This document shows positions 22,807 through 34,210 of a stretch of DNA of 64,000 bases, in pieces. Each line of letters starts with the position of its first letter. The stretch's first letter is position 1. Both the position numbers and the translations under genes were made by a program. Origin of the DNA: Porphyra umbilicalis (taxonomy: Eukaryota > Rhodophyta > Bangiophyceae > Bangiales > Bangiaceae); contig KV918766.1 of the NCBI GenBank assembly GCA_002049455.2, positions 186,001-250,000 of the forward strand, read 5' to 3'. The notes below the pieces were generated by a model, which saw only the letters and a list, made by a program, of their open reading frames with translations, was not told the DNA's origin and ran no database searches.

Positions 22807-24986
22807 GCGCTGTGTGTTTGGAGGCGGGCACCGCGAGCGCCGGCGGTCTGTTGCGTGGCGCGTCGTTGGCGCCGGTGCGGCCGGTGGGTGGCGGGTGCCG
22901 TTGCGGGCGGCCTCGGCTTGCCTCTGCAGGGGGCCAGCTGGCGCCCGCCGTGGAGCCGTCGTGGCGGCGGCGGTGTCAGCGACCAAACACCGAGCCTTGC
23001 TGACTCGTACGTGCAACTCCCCGGGTGGCTGCATGGGATCCCGCCACGGTGGTTGGTCGGTCACCCGTCTCGAGCATTGGGCGGGAGACGGCTCCACGGG
23101 ACCGACACACCGTGGAGGGAGTTCCCTTGCTCTTGTTCTCACCCGCCACCATTCTCCCTTCCACCGTGCTTCCTGTGCCTTTGGCACGGGTCTGTGCATC
23201 CACGTGCCTGCCCCCCCCCGCACGCCACGCAGCCGCCCGCCCCGCCGCCGCGGTCGTGACGGCTGGGGCGCGCCGCGGCGGTGGCGGCGGGCGTGCGGAA
23301 CACCCCGTGGTGGGGTGGCGGGGTTGGCACGCCCGCCGCGGTGGTGGCGGGTCCGCCGCCGCCATCATTGGCGGCGCCGCCGCTGACATGGTCGGGGCGA
23401 CGCGCGCGTCAGCCGCGCCGTCTCCGCGCGCCTAGCCGCGGGTGTGTGGGGGGCGACCCGCCTGCCGCGCCCGTCGCGCCGCCTGTCGCCGCGGCGGCGC
23501 CGAGGCCGATAGTGTGTCCGTGTGGGGTCGGGTCACGCAACCGCACGTGGCACACAAAGAGTTTGCTGGGGGGGTCCCCGTACAGACGTACCACACTCAC
23601 CTGAGGGGGGGGGTGGGCGGAAAAGGGGAGGGGGGGGGGGAGGTGGCGGCGCGCCAGACGGTCGGGCAGGCGAGAAAGTGTGGGGGGCGGGACGGGGCGA
23701 CGGCGGGGGGACCGCACGGTGGGTGCCGCCGCCGACCACCCACACCCGGATCACGGGGGCGCACCCGTGGCGGCCGCCAGGGCGGCCCCCCCTCGCGGCG
23801 ACGCTGCCGGCGCGGCGACCGTGGCGGCCGATCAGACGATGGCGCCACCGTCGCGGGCGTGCGGGGAGCCACCACGCACGGCTGGCGGTGTGGAGGCGCG
23901 ACCGGCGGCGGCGGTGCGTGCCGTTCCCCCCCAGGATGGAGAGCCCTGCAGCTGCGCAGCCCACCCCGCGAGGGCGTTGACGCGGCCCGCCCACCTTTGC
24001 CCGTGGGCTCTGGGTTGGCCACCCGTCGGCGCGCCCGCCGGCAATGACCGGCAGGCCCCGTGCCGGGCCCTCCACGACGCGCTGTCCGAGCGGGCGCAGC
24101 GTGCGCGTGACGCGTGCAAGGCCGCCACCCCCCAGCTGCGGGAACGCGGGCGCCCCAAAAAGACGGGGCACGGCGATCGGCGCCCTCTCCTCCCGGCCCT
24201 GCGGGCGGCCGCGCACGCCCGTGCCTCGGGGATCCCTGGTCGCCGCGGCGGGCGCGTGCGGGGCCGTCGCCCCAGCGCCGTCGGCACGCCCCTGCGGCGG
24301 TCACCCGGCGGCGGCGGGACGGACGGGTGGTCACTGGAGGCGCGGCGGGGGTGATCGGTCGGCGTGGCCGCCCGCCGCTCTATGGGGCGACCGACCCGGC
24401 GTGGGGGAAGGGCAGTGGGTGGACCAGTGGGGGGAAGCGGGGATGGGGCGTCTTGGGCGGCGTACGCCGGCTGCTGGGAAGCGTCGACAATAAAAAAGTT
24501 CTTGTTTAATACGTCCTCTGCCGACCGCCCCGTCATGTGCGCGGGCTCTCTCTCCCTCCCCCAACAGCGGGCACGGGCACGCTTGTCATCTCGTTTCCGT
24601 TGGCTCTCACGGCCATCGCACGGCGCAAGCCAGGTGCTCACCGCTGCGGCGTCGCCTCCCCCACACCCGTGCCGCCCGTCCGCCACGCCCCCCGCGGCCG
24701 GCCAGCCGCCAGAGGTCGAGCGGGACACGGACCCATTCAGCCGCCCGCGACGGCACACGGCCCCTCGCGCGGTCGGGCGGGACGGTGGTCGAGGGGTCTG
24801 GGCTCCCCCCCCGGCCATCTGGGTGACCCGGGCGGGGTGGCGTCCGCCACTGGTTGGTGGCGCCGGTGCGGCTCGCAACGGCAGCCGCGACGCGGCGGCG
24901 TGGGTAGATCCCCCCCACCCCCTCCCACCGACAGAGGCGGGAGCACGTGGTCCAGAAACAGCCACGGCACAGACTCCGCGGCCGCC
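22807..24986. other. GC-rich intergenic region between convergent genes
   Basis: Open frames occur in every phase because stops are rare at this GC level; none has a domain. G runs are present near 23607-23641. No RNA gene was recognised. Confidence 0.4.
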
Positions 24987-25469
24987 CTACTTGACGGTGA
25001 CCTCACTCAGCGGCGCACCGAGCATGGGCGTCTTGCACACTGGGCAGTCAGGGGTGACTGGGCACAGCGCCGCCCACCGCCCCGCGCACGCTTCGTGAAA
25101 GATGTGCCCGCAGCGGAGCGTCACGAGGCGGCCGCCGGCAAATGGCGGCGGTGGGGGCGGCGGGCGCGGCCACACGTCGGGCGCCCACGCCGACGGTGGC
25201 GGCGCCGGCGCCGGCGCCAGCGCCGGCGCCATCCCCTCGAGGCACACCGCGCAGTCGGGGGCGGCGCGGTCGCTCCCCCACCCCACCGCCGTCGGCTCGT
25301 ACGCAGCGGCGGCCAGGACGTCGACGACCGTCCGCGGCGGTGGCGGCTCGGAGCCGTACACCGACGGCCGCCGCCACGCCGCCGCAATGACCACAAAGGG
25401 GCACGTCAGCGCCATGCAGGCGATGAAGAAGAGGACACCATAGCCGGGGGATTGGAGGAACGTATCCAT
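24987..25469 (-). CDS. Membrane-anchored RING-H2 finger protein (putative E3 ligase)
   Basis: This 160-residue protein has an uninterrupted frame. The start at 25469 is chosen because it opens a compact protein and lies five bases after a run of 19 C on the coding strand (25474-25492 on the plus strand). Residues 11-32 form one transmembrane helix (GVLFFIACMALTCPFVVIAA). The RING-H2 ligands are C73, C76, C120, H122, H125, C128, C142 and C145, with CGHIFHEAC as the central motif. The spacing between the second and third ligands is lengthened by a Pro/Ala loop. Small single-pass RING-H2 proteins (ATL-like) usually act as E3 ubiquitin ligases at endomembranes or plasma membrane. The substrate is unknown. 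Confidence 0.85.
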   Translation of the reverse strand: MDTFLQSPGYGVLFFIACMALTCPFVVIAAAWRRPSVYGSEPPPPRTVVDVLAAAAYEPTAVGWGSDRAAPDCAVCLEGMAPALAPAPAPPPSAWAPDVWPRPPPPPPPFAGGRLVTLRCGHIFHEACAGRWAALCPVTPDCPVCKTPMLGAPLSEVTVK

Positions 25470-25492
25470 CGATGGGGGGGGGGGGGGGGGGG

Positions 25493-28023
25493 ACGGCGGG
25501 GGGGAGGATGAAGGGGGCCGTCGCCGTTGGGGGAGGCGCTGCGCAGCAGAGCCTGGTGAACGTCGCCGTCGCTTCATGGGTGGCGCATGAAGAGGGCGAC
25601 GGCGGGGGGAAGCGCGCGGGGTAAACGACACCAGCCGCCACGGGCGGCCGCCTTGAGGGCGCGCCCTGCGGGGGTCAACACGAGCCGGGGCGGGTGGCAC
25701 GGCTCGGCGTCTAGTAGCGGTCCCCTCGTCCGGCGGGTACAGTCGCCCGAGGCGTCCCGCCCTTTGCACAACGCCATCCGCGTCTCGCAACGTAGACACC
25801 ATTGCGGGTTGCTGATGGTGGGGCAGATGGGAGCAAGCGGCGCATGGCACCCCCCCCCCGCCGCCGCCGCTGCCGAGGGCGCTGCCACCGAGTGCCGCGC
25901 ACGCCGCAACGGCGGGCCCACGTGGAATGACAGCCAATGACGCTCCACGGGGGTGGCTTGAAACTCGCCCGCGTGTGCTGACGCGGGTCTGGGTGCTTTG
26001 AGATCTGGCGTGTGGCCGCGACACCCGGCCACGCCGCGTCGGTCCGACAGCTGACTCAAGGATGACAAGGATGAAATGGTCGGTCGACTTCCCCGGCGCG
26101 CCCAGCCACTACCCGTGAGCGGGCCGCGCGTCGGCGGCGGGCGACCCGCTGCGCGAGAGGGTGTTTTCGCCACGGCCCGCGGCGGTGTGCGGGCGGGTTT
26201 CGCCACGGCCCGGTGCTGTTTTTCCACGGCCCCCGCTGCCGTCCGTGCCCGCTCGTGCCGCCCCGGCCACCGTGGCGGGCGTGGCGCGCGGGGGGGTGGG
26301 GGCGTGCGTGCAGGTGCAGCAGAGGCGCTGGCCGCGGCGCGCGGAGGCCCCGAGCGACCGGCGAGTTGTCCACAAGGACTGGGCAGCCGTGGACCAGACT
26401 GTTAGCATACGAGGCGGCCTCGGCTGCGGCTATCCCCCCCCCCCCCCGCGGCCGTGACGGGCCGTGTGGCCGTCTGCGCACGGCACCACTACGTCGCACC
26501 GTCGATCGACCGTCTTCCCCAGGCGGCGCTCCCAACAGCAACCTCGACGGCTCCTGCCTACGCGCGCCCCCTGTGCGCAAGGTGGGCCGCTTTCCTTGCA
26601 CACACGGCGGGGGGGACGGGGGGGGGGGGAGTGGGGGCGCCCCAGAGAGTGCGCAGCGGCGGAGGGGGGAGAGGCCGTGTCAGAGAGGGCCAAGAACCAC
26701 TAACTGGCGGGCGCGCGCGCCAATGGTCCCGTTCGGGGCTTGCACGGACACGCGAGCGGCTCCCAGCCAGGCGCGCCTTCCTCGTCACTGGTAGCCGGGC
26801 GCCCGCTCGACAGTGTGGCCAAGGGCCCACCTCGTTGCGGTCAGCTGGCGGTGCGGCCTTCCATGGAACGGTTGATGGACATACGAGGAGGGGGGTGCGC
26901 GCCGGTGGCGTCTTGTGGCGGATGGGGATGGAACACTGCGGACGGGTCAGCGCTATCGGCGTGCGAGCGCGCCCGTGGTTGGGCTGGGAGAGTCCTGTAC
27001 GGACGATGGCCGAGCACCTGGCAGAGGTGCGCCGGCAAACCCTGTTGCTCCTGCTCTAATCTCATCGCCCACAATTAACACGTGATCGTTGTCGCGACCT
27101 TGGACTGATTGGCGAGCCGATCAATTCCAAGAGACCGAAGACAGAGGTGGATGGACACTCGGGGCTTCCTACGATAGAATTGCCATTTTTTGACACGGAG
27201 GTACGCACACCACTGTGACGCCCGCATAGAGATCTTTCCAACGCCGCTGAGTTTGTTAATATGGCCTAACTTCCGACCACCAAACTTTAGGATGAACACA
27301 TTTTGCAGATTCTCCCTACTTTCGACAAGGCAGTTCCAGAAGGGGGGGCTACAAGTTTCAAGGAGCTCCGCAGGCCAGCCTTGCAAGGCCCCAAGCTTGG
27401 GGGGGCCTTCAGACTTGGACCTTCCTGCACGTCCGTGACGCAATTAAGAACAACCCTGTAGCAAGCCATCAGTCACAGGAAAACGGAAGAACACCTCTCA
27501 TCAATCGAGGCGATCACTCACATTACTTTAGATTGCACAAATTTCAAAACCCTGTACCTTTTTTCCGCTTTGCTCAGTCAGAATGAGGATCCCATCGTAG
27601 GTGGCCACACTTGCACCACCTGGACGGCAGCTGCAATCGACTCGTGCACCGCGCGCTCCAACTTTATCCCCGTGCCTGCGCCATGCGTTGTGGCCGGCAA
27701 TGCCCCTACTCCTTACCCAAGAGCCGCTGCCTACTAGTGTCCATTAGCCTCGGGAGCAGTAGAATAGACACTCTAGGGCTTGCAAGACCGCCAGTGTCCC
27801 CTGCTTTTGAAGCCAGCATGCGTTTGTCTGCGAGGTGCAGACACGAAGCCCTGGTGGGCTCGACCCTGCGCCGCCGTCCCACCCCCACCGCCCGCGCTTG
27901 ACCGCGCGGGCGCCTGCCGCCACCCGCCACCCCCCTGTCTCCCCCCTCCAGTGTTCCTTCTTCGTACTCTCCCCTTGCCACACACGGGCCGCCTCTCCCC
28001 AGCGCCCCCGGCTGGCGGCCACC
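25493..28023. other. Intergenic region, with an AT-richer island at about 27.06-27.65 kb
   Basis: The left part is GC-rich with shadow frames only. Around 27060-27650 the composition drops to near 45-50 percent GC, and a palindromic AAGGCCCC...GGGGCCTT sits at 27385-27409, suggesting inserted DNA. No protein family or RNA was recognised. Confidence 0.4.
27734..27776. repeat. 43-bp mini inverted repeat related to the 5962-7151 element ends
   Basis: CTAGTGTCCATT at 27734-27745 and GAATAGACACTCTAG at 27762-27776 are imperfect inverted copies of each other. They match the termini of the 5962-7151 element (CTAGTGTCTATTC). It may be an end-to-end deletion derivative. Confidence 0.5.
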
Positions 28024-29038
28024 ATGGAGACGCCCTCACAGGTGTCCCGCACCGAGGCTTTTGGCTGTGCCATCACCCGCTACGCCTACACCTCCCCCAC
28101 CCTCGGCGGCACGCGGACGACCTTTACGGTCATTACGCCCCCCCGCCCCGGCGGGGATGACACCAGCGGCGGCAGCAACGGCGACGGCGGGCGCCGCCCC
28201 CTCCCCGCCCTCTAGGGGCTGTCGGGCCTCACGTGCGACGACCAAAACTTTGTGGTCAAGGCGCGCCCCGCGGCGTACGTGGCGGGGGCGTCCCCCCCCC
28301 CTGCTCCTCGTCGTCCCAGACACTTCGCCGCGCGGCGCGGGCGCGCCCGGCCAGGACGGTGCGGAGGAGGCGGGCACGGGCGCGGCGTGGTGGCTCGACG
28401 CCTCCTCGCCGGGCTGGGGCGCCTACCAAATGGAGTCGTTTGTCGTTGACGAGCTCCTCGTCGCGGTCGCCGCCGCCCTCGCCCCCCGCGGCGGCACCAG
28501 CGGCGGCGGCGGGGGCGGGTGGACGCTCGACCCGTCCCGCCGGTCGGTCTCCGGGCACTCCGTGGGGGGCTACGGCGCGCTCGCCTTTGCCACCCGCCGC
28601 CGTGCGGCGTCGGCGGCCGTCACGGCCGTTTCGCCCGTCGCCCACCCGGCCGCATCGGACTGGGGCGCGACCGTGTTTGGCACCGACGTTGGCCCGCGCG
28701 CCGTGGCGGCCGCCGCGTGGGCCGCCGCGGACCCGACCGACGCGATGGCGTCGGGCGGGGCGCCGGCCGGCGACCCGCCCCCGCCAATCGCCATTGAGCC
28801 GGGCACCGCCGACGGGCTGTCGGCGGACGGCGCGCTGCGTGGGGATGACTTTTTCCGCGGCGGCGGCGGCGGCGGGGCAGAGCCGTGTGCGCTGCGCCTG
28901 CGGCGCGGGTACGACCATATTTTGCACTTTGTGGCGACGTTTTTGGGGGAGACGGTCGCCGCGCACGCGGCGGCGTTGGCGGCGGCGGGGGGTGGGGGGG
29001 GATGGGGGGGGGGGGGGGCGTGGGTGCGCCGTGAGTAG
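28024..29038 (+). CDS. S-formylglutathione hydrolase (esterase D), interrupted
   Basis: The enzyme hydrolyses S-formylglutathione to formate and glutathione in formaldehyde detoxification. The ATG at 28024 (ACCATGG) gives an N-terminus with RYAYTSPTLGGTRTTFTV. LSGLTCDDQNFVVKA and LVVPDTSPRGAG are the hallmark strands. The nucleophile is in SGHSVGGYGALAF, the Asp in GTADGLSAD, and the His in GYDHILHFVATFL. Two defects are visible: a TAG at 28213-28215, exactly where homologues have Tyr before the LSGLTC box, and a frame change at the C run 28292-28300. Without these the length (about 338 residues) is slightly above the usual 280-290. A recent pseudogene or sequence errors are both possible. 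Confidence 0.82.
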
Positions 29039-30159
29039 GTGGCCGGGGGGGGGGGGGGGGGAGGAGAGGGGAGGTTGGAGAGGTACCATGCGCGCGCGTT
29101 CACCCGTCGTTGCCGTTTGTGGCGCGCGGGGCGGGTGGTTCGCCCCGCCGCAGCGCGCGGGGCGCGCCTCGGCGGCCACCCCCGCCTCGGTCGCGTGGGC
29201 GCGCCGCCGGTGCCGCGGCGCCTGCGCGGCGGGGGTGCGCGGGGGCGGCGGCGCCACGGCCGTCGGTGGCGGGCGCCGCGTCGGCGGCCGCCGCCGCCGC
29301 GGACCACGCGTCCCGACCGGCGGGGCAGGGGTGGGCGGTCGCGGGGAGGGGGGGCGCCGCTGCGCTGCACCCGCCCGCCGCCGTGTCGGCGGCGCGTGCA
29401 CGGGTGGGTGGCCGCCCCCGCAGGCGACACGGGTGGGGCGGGTGCAGCCGGCACGGGCGGTGGGCGCGGTGCGGGGGGGCCCGGCGGGGAGACGAGGTCC
29501 GACCGCACAGGGATGGTACACCCGACGCGGTGCCCGTTTCCAAACGACGGCCCCCGTGCGCGGGACGCGTGGGGGCCCCCCCCTCAAACGCAGGTGGCCC
29601 CGACCGCCCATGCCGCCCTGCCCCGCCGCGCCGTCGTTGGCCTCCCCGTCGTGGCGGCTGGCGGCCGTGCGGGCCCCGTGCGTGTGTTGCGCCGCACGGC
29701 CTTGGCGGTGCGGCGCCCCCGCTGCGGGTGCGCCGTCAACAAGTGGGAGCCCGTGTGACACAGCCCGCGTCCCCCGCGGGAGTGGCCACCCGGTGCGCCC
29801 CGTCCCGCGCCCACTACGCCGCGCAGCGGTGGCCGGTTGGCGCGCCGTCGGCGGCGGGCGGGACGGCCGCGGGCGCCGTTTCGGCGCACACGCGGGGGCG
29901 GGCGGCGCGCGCCGGCGGCGCCGCCGTGGCGACCGCGCGCGCCGCGCGGATTCCATTGTGAACGGGGCCGTTGGGGTGGCCGCCCGGCCGTCCCCCTCGG
30001 CGCGCGTCAGGCTTGCCTGTGGCCCAGAGGGTGCCCGCACGCTTGCCCCAGCGTCACTCCCCCTGAGAAACAAAGGTGTAGGCTCAACTCCCACTCTTTC
30101 CATGCATGCGCCTTCCGCACCAGGACCCCGGGCTTCCTGCGGGGACAATGGCCCCTACC
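29039..30159. other. Very GC-rich intergenic region
   Basis: It opens with a G-rich stretch (29044-29070). Long frames exist on both strands, including over 600 codons on the minus strand, but they are compositional. A tRNA-like fold near 30010-30100 was tested by eye and not supported. Confidence 0.4.
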
Positions 30160-30295
30160 TACAGCCGTTCTCCCAAAAATCCCGCACTCCGACAGTTGCA
30201 AAAGAGTTCCAAATCGGCCTCTACGACACCGCAGAGGCCGATTTGGATCTCTTTTGCAACAGTTGGAGTGCGGGATTTTCGGGAGAACGGCTGTA
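30160..30295. repeat. 136-bp fold-back element, copy 1
   Basis: Arms 30160-30222 and 30233-30295 pair almost completely (63 bp each, few mismatches) around a 10-bp loop. The termini read TACAGCCGTTCT and AGAACGGCTGTA. The same element recurs at 34020-34155. Confidence 0.9.
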
Positions 30296-30347
30296 CTCCG
30301 CGCCCTCCTGCTCGTCCGCGGCCGCACCGCCCACAAAAAACTCATTG

Positions 30348-30394
30348 TAGAGGCCGATTTGGAACTCTTTTGCAACTGGTTGAGTGCGGGATTT
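30348..30394. repeat. Solo half-arm of the 136-bp fold-back element
   Basis: TAGAGGCCGATTTGGAACTC and the following bases to GCGGGATTT repeat the right arm of the element that ends 53 bp upstream. The terminal part is lost. Confidence 0.8.
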
Positions 30395-30677
30395 GATGGA
30401 GATGGGCCCATGATGCGGTGCTCGAGCATGCGTGCATAGTTCCATGAAGGCGCGCACTCTACTCTCACGTCATGGAGAAGCCCATGGAGCTTCACTTGAC
30501 AGTCGAGGGAGCTCCGCAAAAGATCACAGGGTTCCTTGTTTCAGAAGCGCTATCGTTAAAATAGGAAGAACCACTCACAGATTGCTCAGGTCTTCTGCAA
30601 GACCCCTCTGACAGCGGTACTCACTGTGGAGGCGCATAGCAAATGAAGAGGGAAAAACTATTACACGCGTGTAGGGC

Positions 30678-31559
30678 CTATACCCTCCCACCCACTACCC
30701 CCCATCCCCGCTCATAGTTCTCCCGTCCCCGCGAAACGACCGGCCCCAGCACCTCGTGCCGCCGCCGGTGGTAGCTCATCGACGACGCCCACTTGAAGCG
30801 CTTGCCACACCCGGGCACGCGGCAGACAAAGGGGCGCTCTGTAGAATGCAGCCGTGCGTGCGCCTTGGCGTTGGAGCGGTAGCGGGACGCCGAGTTGCAC
30901 CCGGGGAAGGGGCACAAATAGGGGCGGGGGGGGGGCGGCGCGTCCTCGCCGACCGCCCGATCGTCCACGCGTGTGACGGCGCTCGACGCTCGGGCGGCGG
31001 CAAACGACACGTGCGCGATTGCGGGCGCGGGCCACTGCGAGGGCGGGGGACCGTCGGACAGGAGCATCGGCAAGTCGCGGGGGAGGCCGCCAGGAGGTGG
31101 GTGCAGCGACAAGAGCGGGCCGGCCGGCAACCCTGCCGTTGGCGTCGTAATCGGCGTGGCCGTCGCGCTGTGCGGGGGCGTCACCTTTTCAATGGGCCAG
31201 GTGACGGGCGGCAGCGGCGGCTGCGCCACCGGCGCGGACGCCCAGTACTGCGGCTTGACGTCCAGCGACGCGGGCGCAATGCGTTGCTCCGGCGAGAGTG
31301 GAGGGAGCGGCGGCAGGGGGGGAAGGGGTGGGAGGGTCGGCAGCGCGCGCTGGCCGACCGGCACGGCACGCAGCTCGGCGTGCGGCGCCCCAGTCCACGA
31401 TGCGGCGTGTCCGTCGTTTGCCACGGCGGGGCCGGCAGGGCGCGGCACGCGTAGTGGCGGCAACACGAGCGGCGCATCGTGCGACGGGCTCAAATCCGCA
31501 AGGCGCCCAATGCTGCCGCCACCCAGAAGCGGCGACAAACCGAATCTCAACGCGTCCAT
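30678..31559 (-). CDS. Two-finger C2H2 zinc-finger protein, paralogue 1
   Basis: The protein has 293 residues from the ATG at 31559; an in-frame ATG at 31730 would add 57. A Pro/Leu-rich N-terminal region carries GRLADLS, shared in form with the two paralogues (ARLAGLT, GALAGLS). Residues 214-268 hold two adjoining C2H2 fingers: YLCPFPGC...HARLH and FVCRVPGC...YHRRRH, both C-x4-C-x12-H-x3-H. The linker and second finger (GCGKRFKWASSMSYHR) are nearly identical in all three genes. It is likely a nuclear DNA-binding protein. The frame is uninterrupted and poorer in long G/C runs than neighbours. Confidence 0.85.
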   Translation of the reverse strand: MDALRFGLSPLLGGGSIGRLADLSPSHDAPLVLPPLRVPRPAGPAVANDGHAASWTGAPHAELRAVPVGQRALPTLPPLPPLPPLPPLSPEQRIAPASLDVKPQYWASAPVAQPPLPPVTWPIEKVTPPHSATATPITTPTAGLPAGPLLSLHPPPGGLPRDLPMLLSDGPPPSQWPAPAIAHVSFAAARASSAVTRVDDRAVGEDAPPPPRPYLCPFPGCNSASRYRSNAKAHARLHSTERPFVCRVPGCGKRFKWASSMSYHRRRHEVLGPVVSRGRENYERGWGVVGGRV

Positions 31560-34019
31560 GGTGGGGCCGTGAGGGATGGCCAGGAGTGGCGCACAACCCC
31601 ACGTGCGGGCGACCAAGGTGGGGTAAGAGTGGGACGTGAGAAAGAAGCCGGCTGTTGAGGGTGGGTGTCGCGAAGGCGGGGAAACCGTGCACGCTGAGGA
31701 ATGAGATCGAGTCAATTCGACGGATGGCAATCGTCAGACCCGACGGCCTGTGTGACGCTTTTATACCCGTCGCCTTGCTGATGGCACCCCCGTCAGGAGG
31801 GGACCTGCGCGGCCACGGGCCGCAGCGCGTACGCAACTGTGTGACTCACTTCCAGCACCCTGCGGGCGTGTGCGGAGAGCCGTGGTTGGCACGCACGCCA
31901 CGTGGGTGCACGGGGCACACGCCAACCATGCGATTGTTGGCCCTCTGCACCACTGCGCTGGTTGTGTGGAGGCGTGCAGCGGGCGTGCTGCGACTCGTCG
32001 ACCGTGCAGTGAATAATATTTGACGATCCTTGTGCATCCAGGCGGCGTTGTGGAAGGTAAGGGTCTGTTCCCCCCTTTCTCCGCCGCCCACACTGCGGAC
32101 ACAGCGCTGCGGCACTGCAGACACAGGGCCACGAATCGTGTGTCATGCCCATATGCCATCGGCGCCATCTTGCCAGCCGGGGCAATGGTTCACGATGACA
32201 GCCGTCCTCGTGGCCAACCTGACCATGGCCAGCAATGCAGGACCTCGGCCAGCTCCCCTGTTCTACGTCGTTCTTTGAGCAGAGAGGTGGACTCTCCAAT
32301 GCGGTGGCATGCGACTTCAATGGGCGCAGGCGCGGCTGCTCTGGCCGCGGTGTGAAGCCGGCTGGCGAGCGGGGACGCCTGTTGGTTGGTCCCAGGTCAG
32401 TCCGTTGCGAATGTCCCAATCCAAGTCGGCAGGACAAGCGGTCAGCACGTACACTACACAATTCCATCAATCATTGGGGGAGGCATGGCAATGTAGGGTC
32501 GCTTGACACGCTCGGGCACCGCGAATGTCACGACATGTGACTCGGCATGACGACGATGACAGACGTGGTCCAATTGGCCCGCCTGGCGGGCCGCTCCTTG
32601 TCACGGGGCTGTCAGTTCACCGTGAGCCCCTTGGGCTCACACAGTTCCGAAAATTGATTGGTGACCTGGCATGCACTCTGCTGGTTCGTCCAACGCGTCG
32701 TAGGGTGTGGCTGCCAGCCTCTCTCTGTCGGGACCCTCGCAGCGCTCTTTCCGCCATGCAAACCCAATGGCAGCCGCACGTTGCTTGGACGCCCCCTGAA
32801 AGAGACAACTCGGGAATACACGGACGCAAGCAGGAATGACCTGCACCATTCCTTTGGCACCGTGCTCGGAAAAACTGGGTGGCACCATCGACGTCGAAAC
32901 GCGGTGAGATCCTTGCCACTTTTCCTCCAACAGTCGGAACTCACGGCTGAGGTGCGTTACACGCGCCGACGCTCGCCCTGCGTCTGTAGTTCTCCTTACT
33001 CGAGGATGGCCTTCACGTGCTGCCCCTTCTGCTTTTCTCCATTTCGACTCGCTTGACGCCGCCCGCGGACGGCTGACGCCCGCGGCCAGGCCTACTGAGC
33101 CGGGTTTGAGGGCAAAAATTAGAGACGACTGCTCGTGCGGGGAATCCAGTCACTGACAGTTTGGGGTGGCCAAAAAGCAATGGATGGACGCCTCGCCGCT
33201 GTGTCAAGCCGACGCGCGTCCCGCCCCTGGGCAAATGAGAGCGGGAAACATGGGTCGCTGTGGGCTGGAGTAGTGCAGCCTCGTGGCAGGCGAGCAGACT
33301 GACCTTTGTCAATAAGTTGTTGCGGTCCGTTGCGGTACGCCGAGGACGGCTGATTGTGACGTGGCCAAAGTCGGTCGACGAGGACGAGAACGACGCTCGG
33401 CAATCGTAGGACGCCGAAGCAGGTGAGATTGTCTGTACAGTTCTCTATTTTGCTGGTACTCTGGCAGCCCGCTCTCAACGGAATGGCGCTGACATCTCGC
33501 GCTGGCCTGCCTCGAAGCAACGGACAGTGGTTCTGTCCGTGGCTGGCTCGTGCGGCTCGACTTCATGTGGTTGTGGCTGATGCTGCGTGGCCCCTGGTCG
33601 CCGGACAGGCGCAGTCACTTTTTGACGACTGGGAACAACGCGCGCAGGGAAGGCGTTTGTGCACAGAGTTGACTGTTAGTGGATCGGACACCTCCTCCTG
33701 CGAAAGAGAGGCATGGTACGGAGTAGCATGTGGAAGAGTGCTCGGCGATACTGTAGACGTCTCAAGTTCTTCAGCAAGTGCTTTTCCACTTGGGGCATGT
33801 AATTCTGCCCCACTTGTACGCAGTTGATGGACTGCTGTCGGTCCGCACGGAACCCGGTCCGCACGGAACCCATTCACACAAACAAGAGGATGCAACAAGC
33901 ACGCAGCAGATGTAGGTAGCCTTGCCAAGTGCCATGCTCTCCACGGCACATGTGAAAGAGCGCCGATCTACAGGGGAGAATGCCTGTCAGTCTCACGATT
34001 TGTTCTTGTTGGAACAGAC
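31560..34019. other. Intergenic region, no gene supported
   Basis: The first 170 bp can hold the promoter and 5' UTR of the C2H2 gene. A 19-bp hairpin (GTGAGCCC CTT GGGCTCAC) lies at 32622-32640, and a 17-bp tandem duplication (GGTCCGCACGGAACCC) near 33838-33871. Short frames have no domains. Confidence 0.4.
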
Positions 34020-34155
34020 TACAGCCGTTCTTTCAAAAATCCCGCACTCCAACTGTTGTAAAAGAGTTCCGAATCAGCCTCTACGACCCCGCAGTGGCCG
34101 ATTTGGAACACTTCCGCAACACTTAGAGTACGGGATTTTTTATAGAACGGCTGTA
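34020..34155. repeat. 136-bp fold-back element, copy 2
   Basis: Same length, termini (TACAGCCGTTCT / AGAACGGCTGTA) and internal order as 30160-30295, with about 15 percent divergence and more arm mismatches. It ends 55 bp downstream of the stop codon of the second C2H2 gene. Confidence 0.9.
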
Positions 34156-34210
34156 GGGGCACAAACTCAAACAAAAAATGCAAGCAGACCGCGTGCAACT
34201 TGCCCACCCT

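Noticed and set aside
22774-23259. Plus-strand frame starting with a poly-Phe stretch
   Set aside because: The Phe run is the translation of the T28 homopolymer and the rest has no domain.
30010-30100. tRNA-like T-arm near 30080-30100
   Set aside because: A five-base stem with loop CTCAACT can be drawn, but no acceptor stem or anticodon arm pairs at the right distance.
28256-30148. Open frame of over 600 codons on the minus strand
   Set aside because: It is antisense to the SFGH gene, with Arg/Pro/Gly-rich composition and no domain; stops are rare at this GC content.
33423-33827. Plus-strand frame with a signal-peptide-like N-terminus
   Set aside because: It begins with GTG rather than ATG, and the remainder has no conserved motif.
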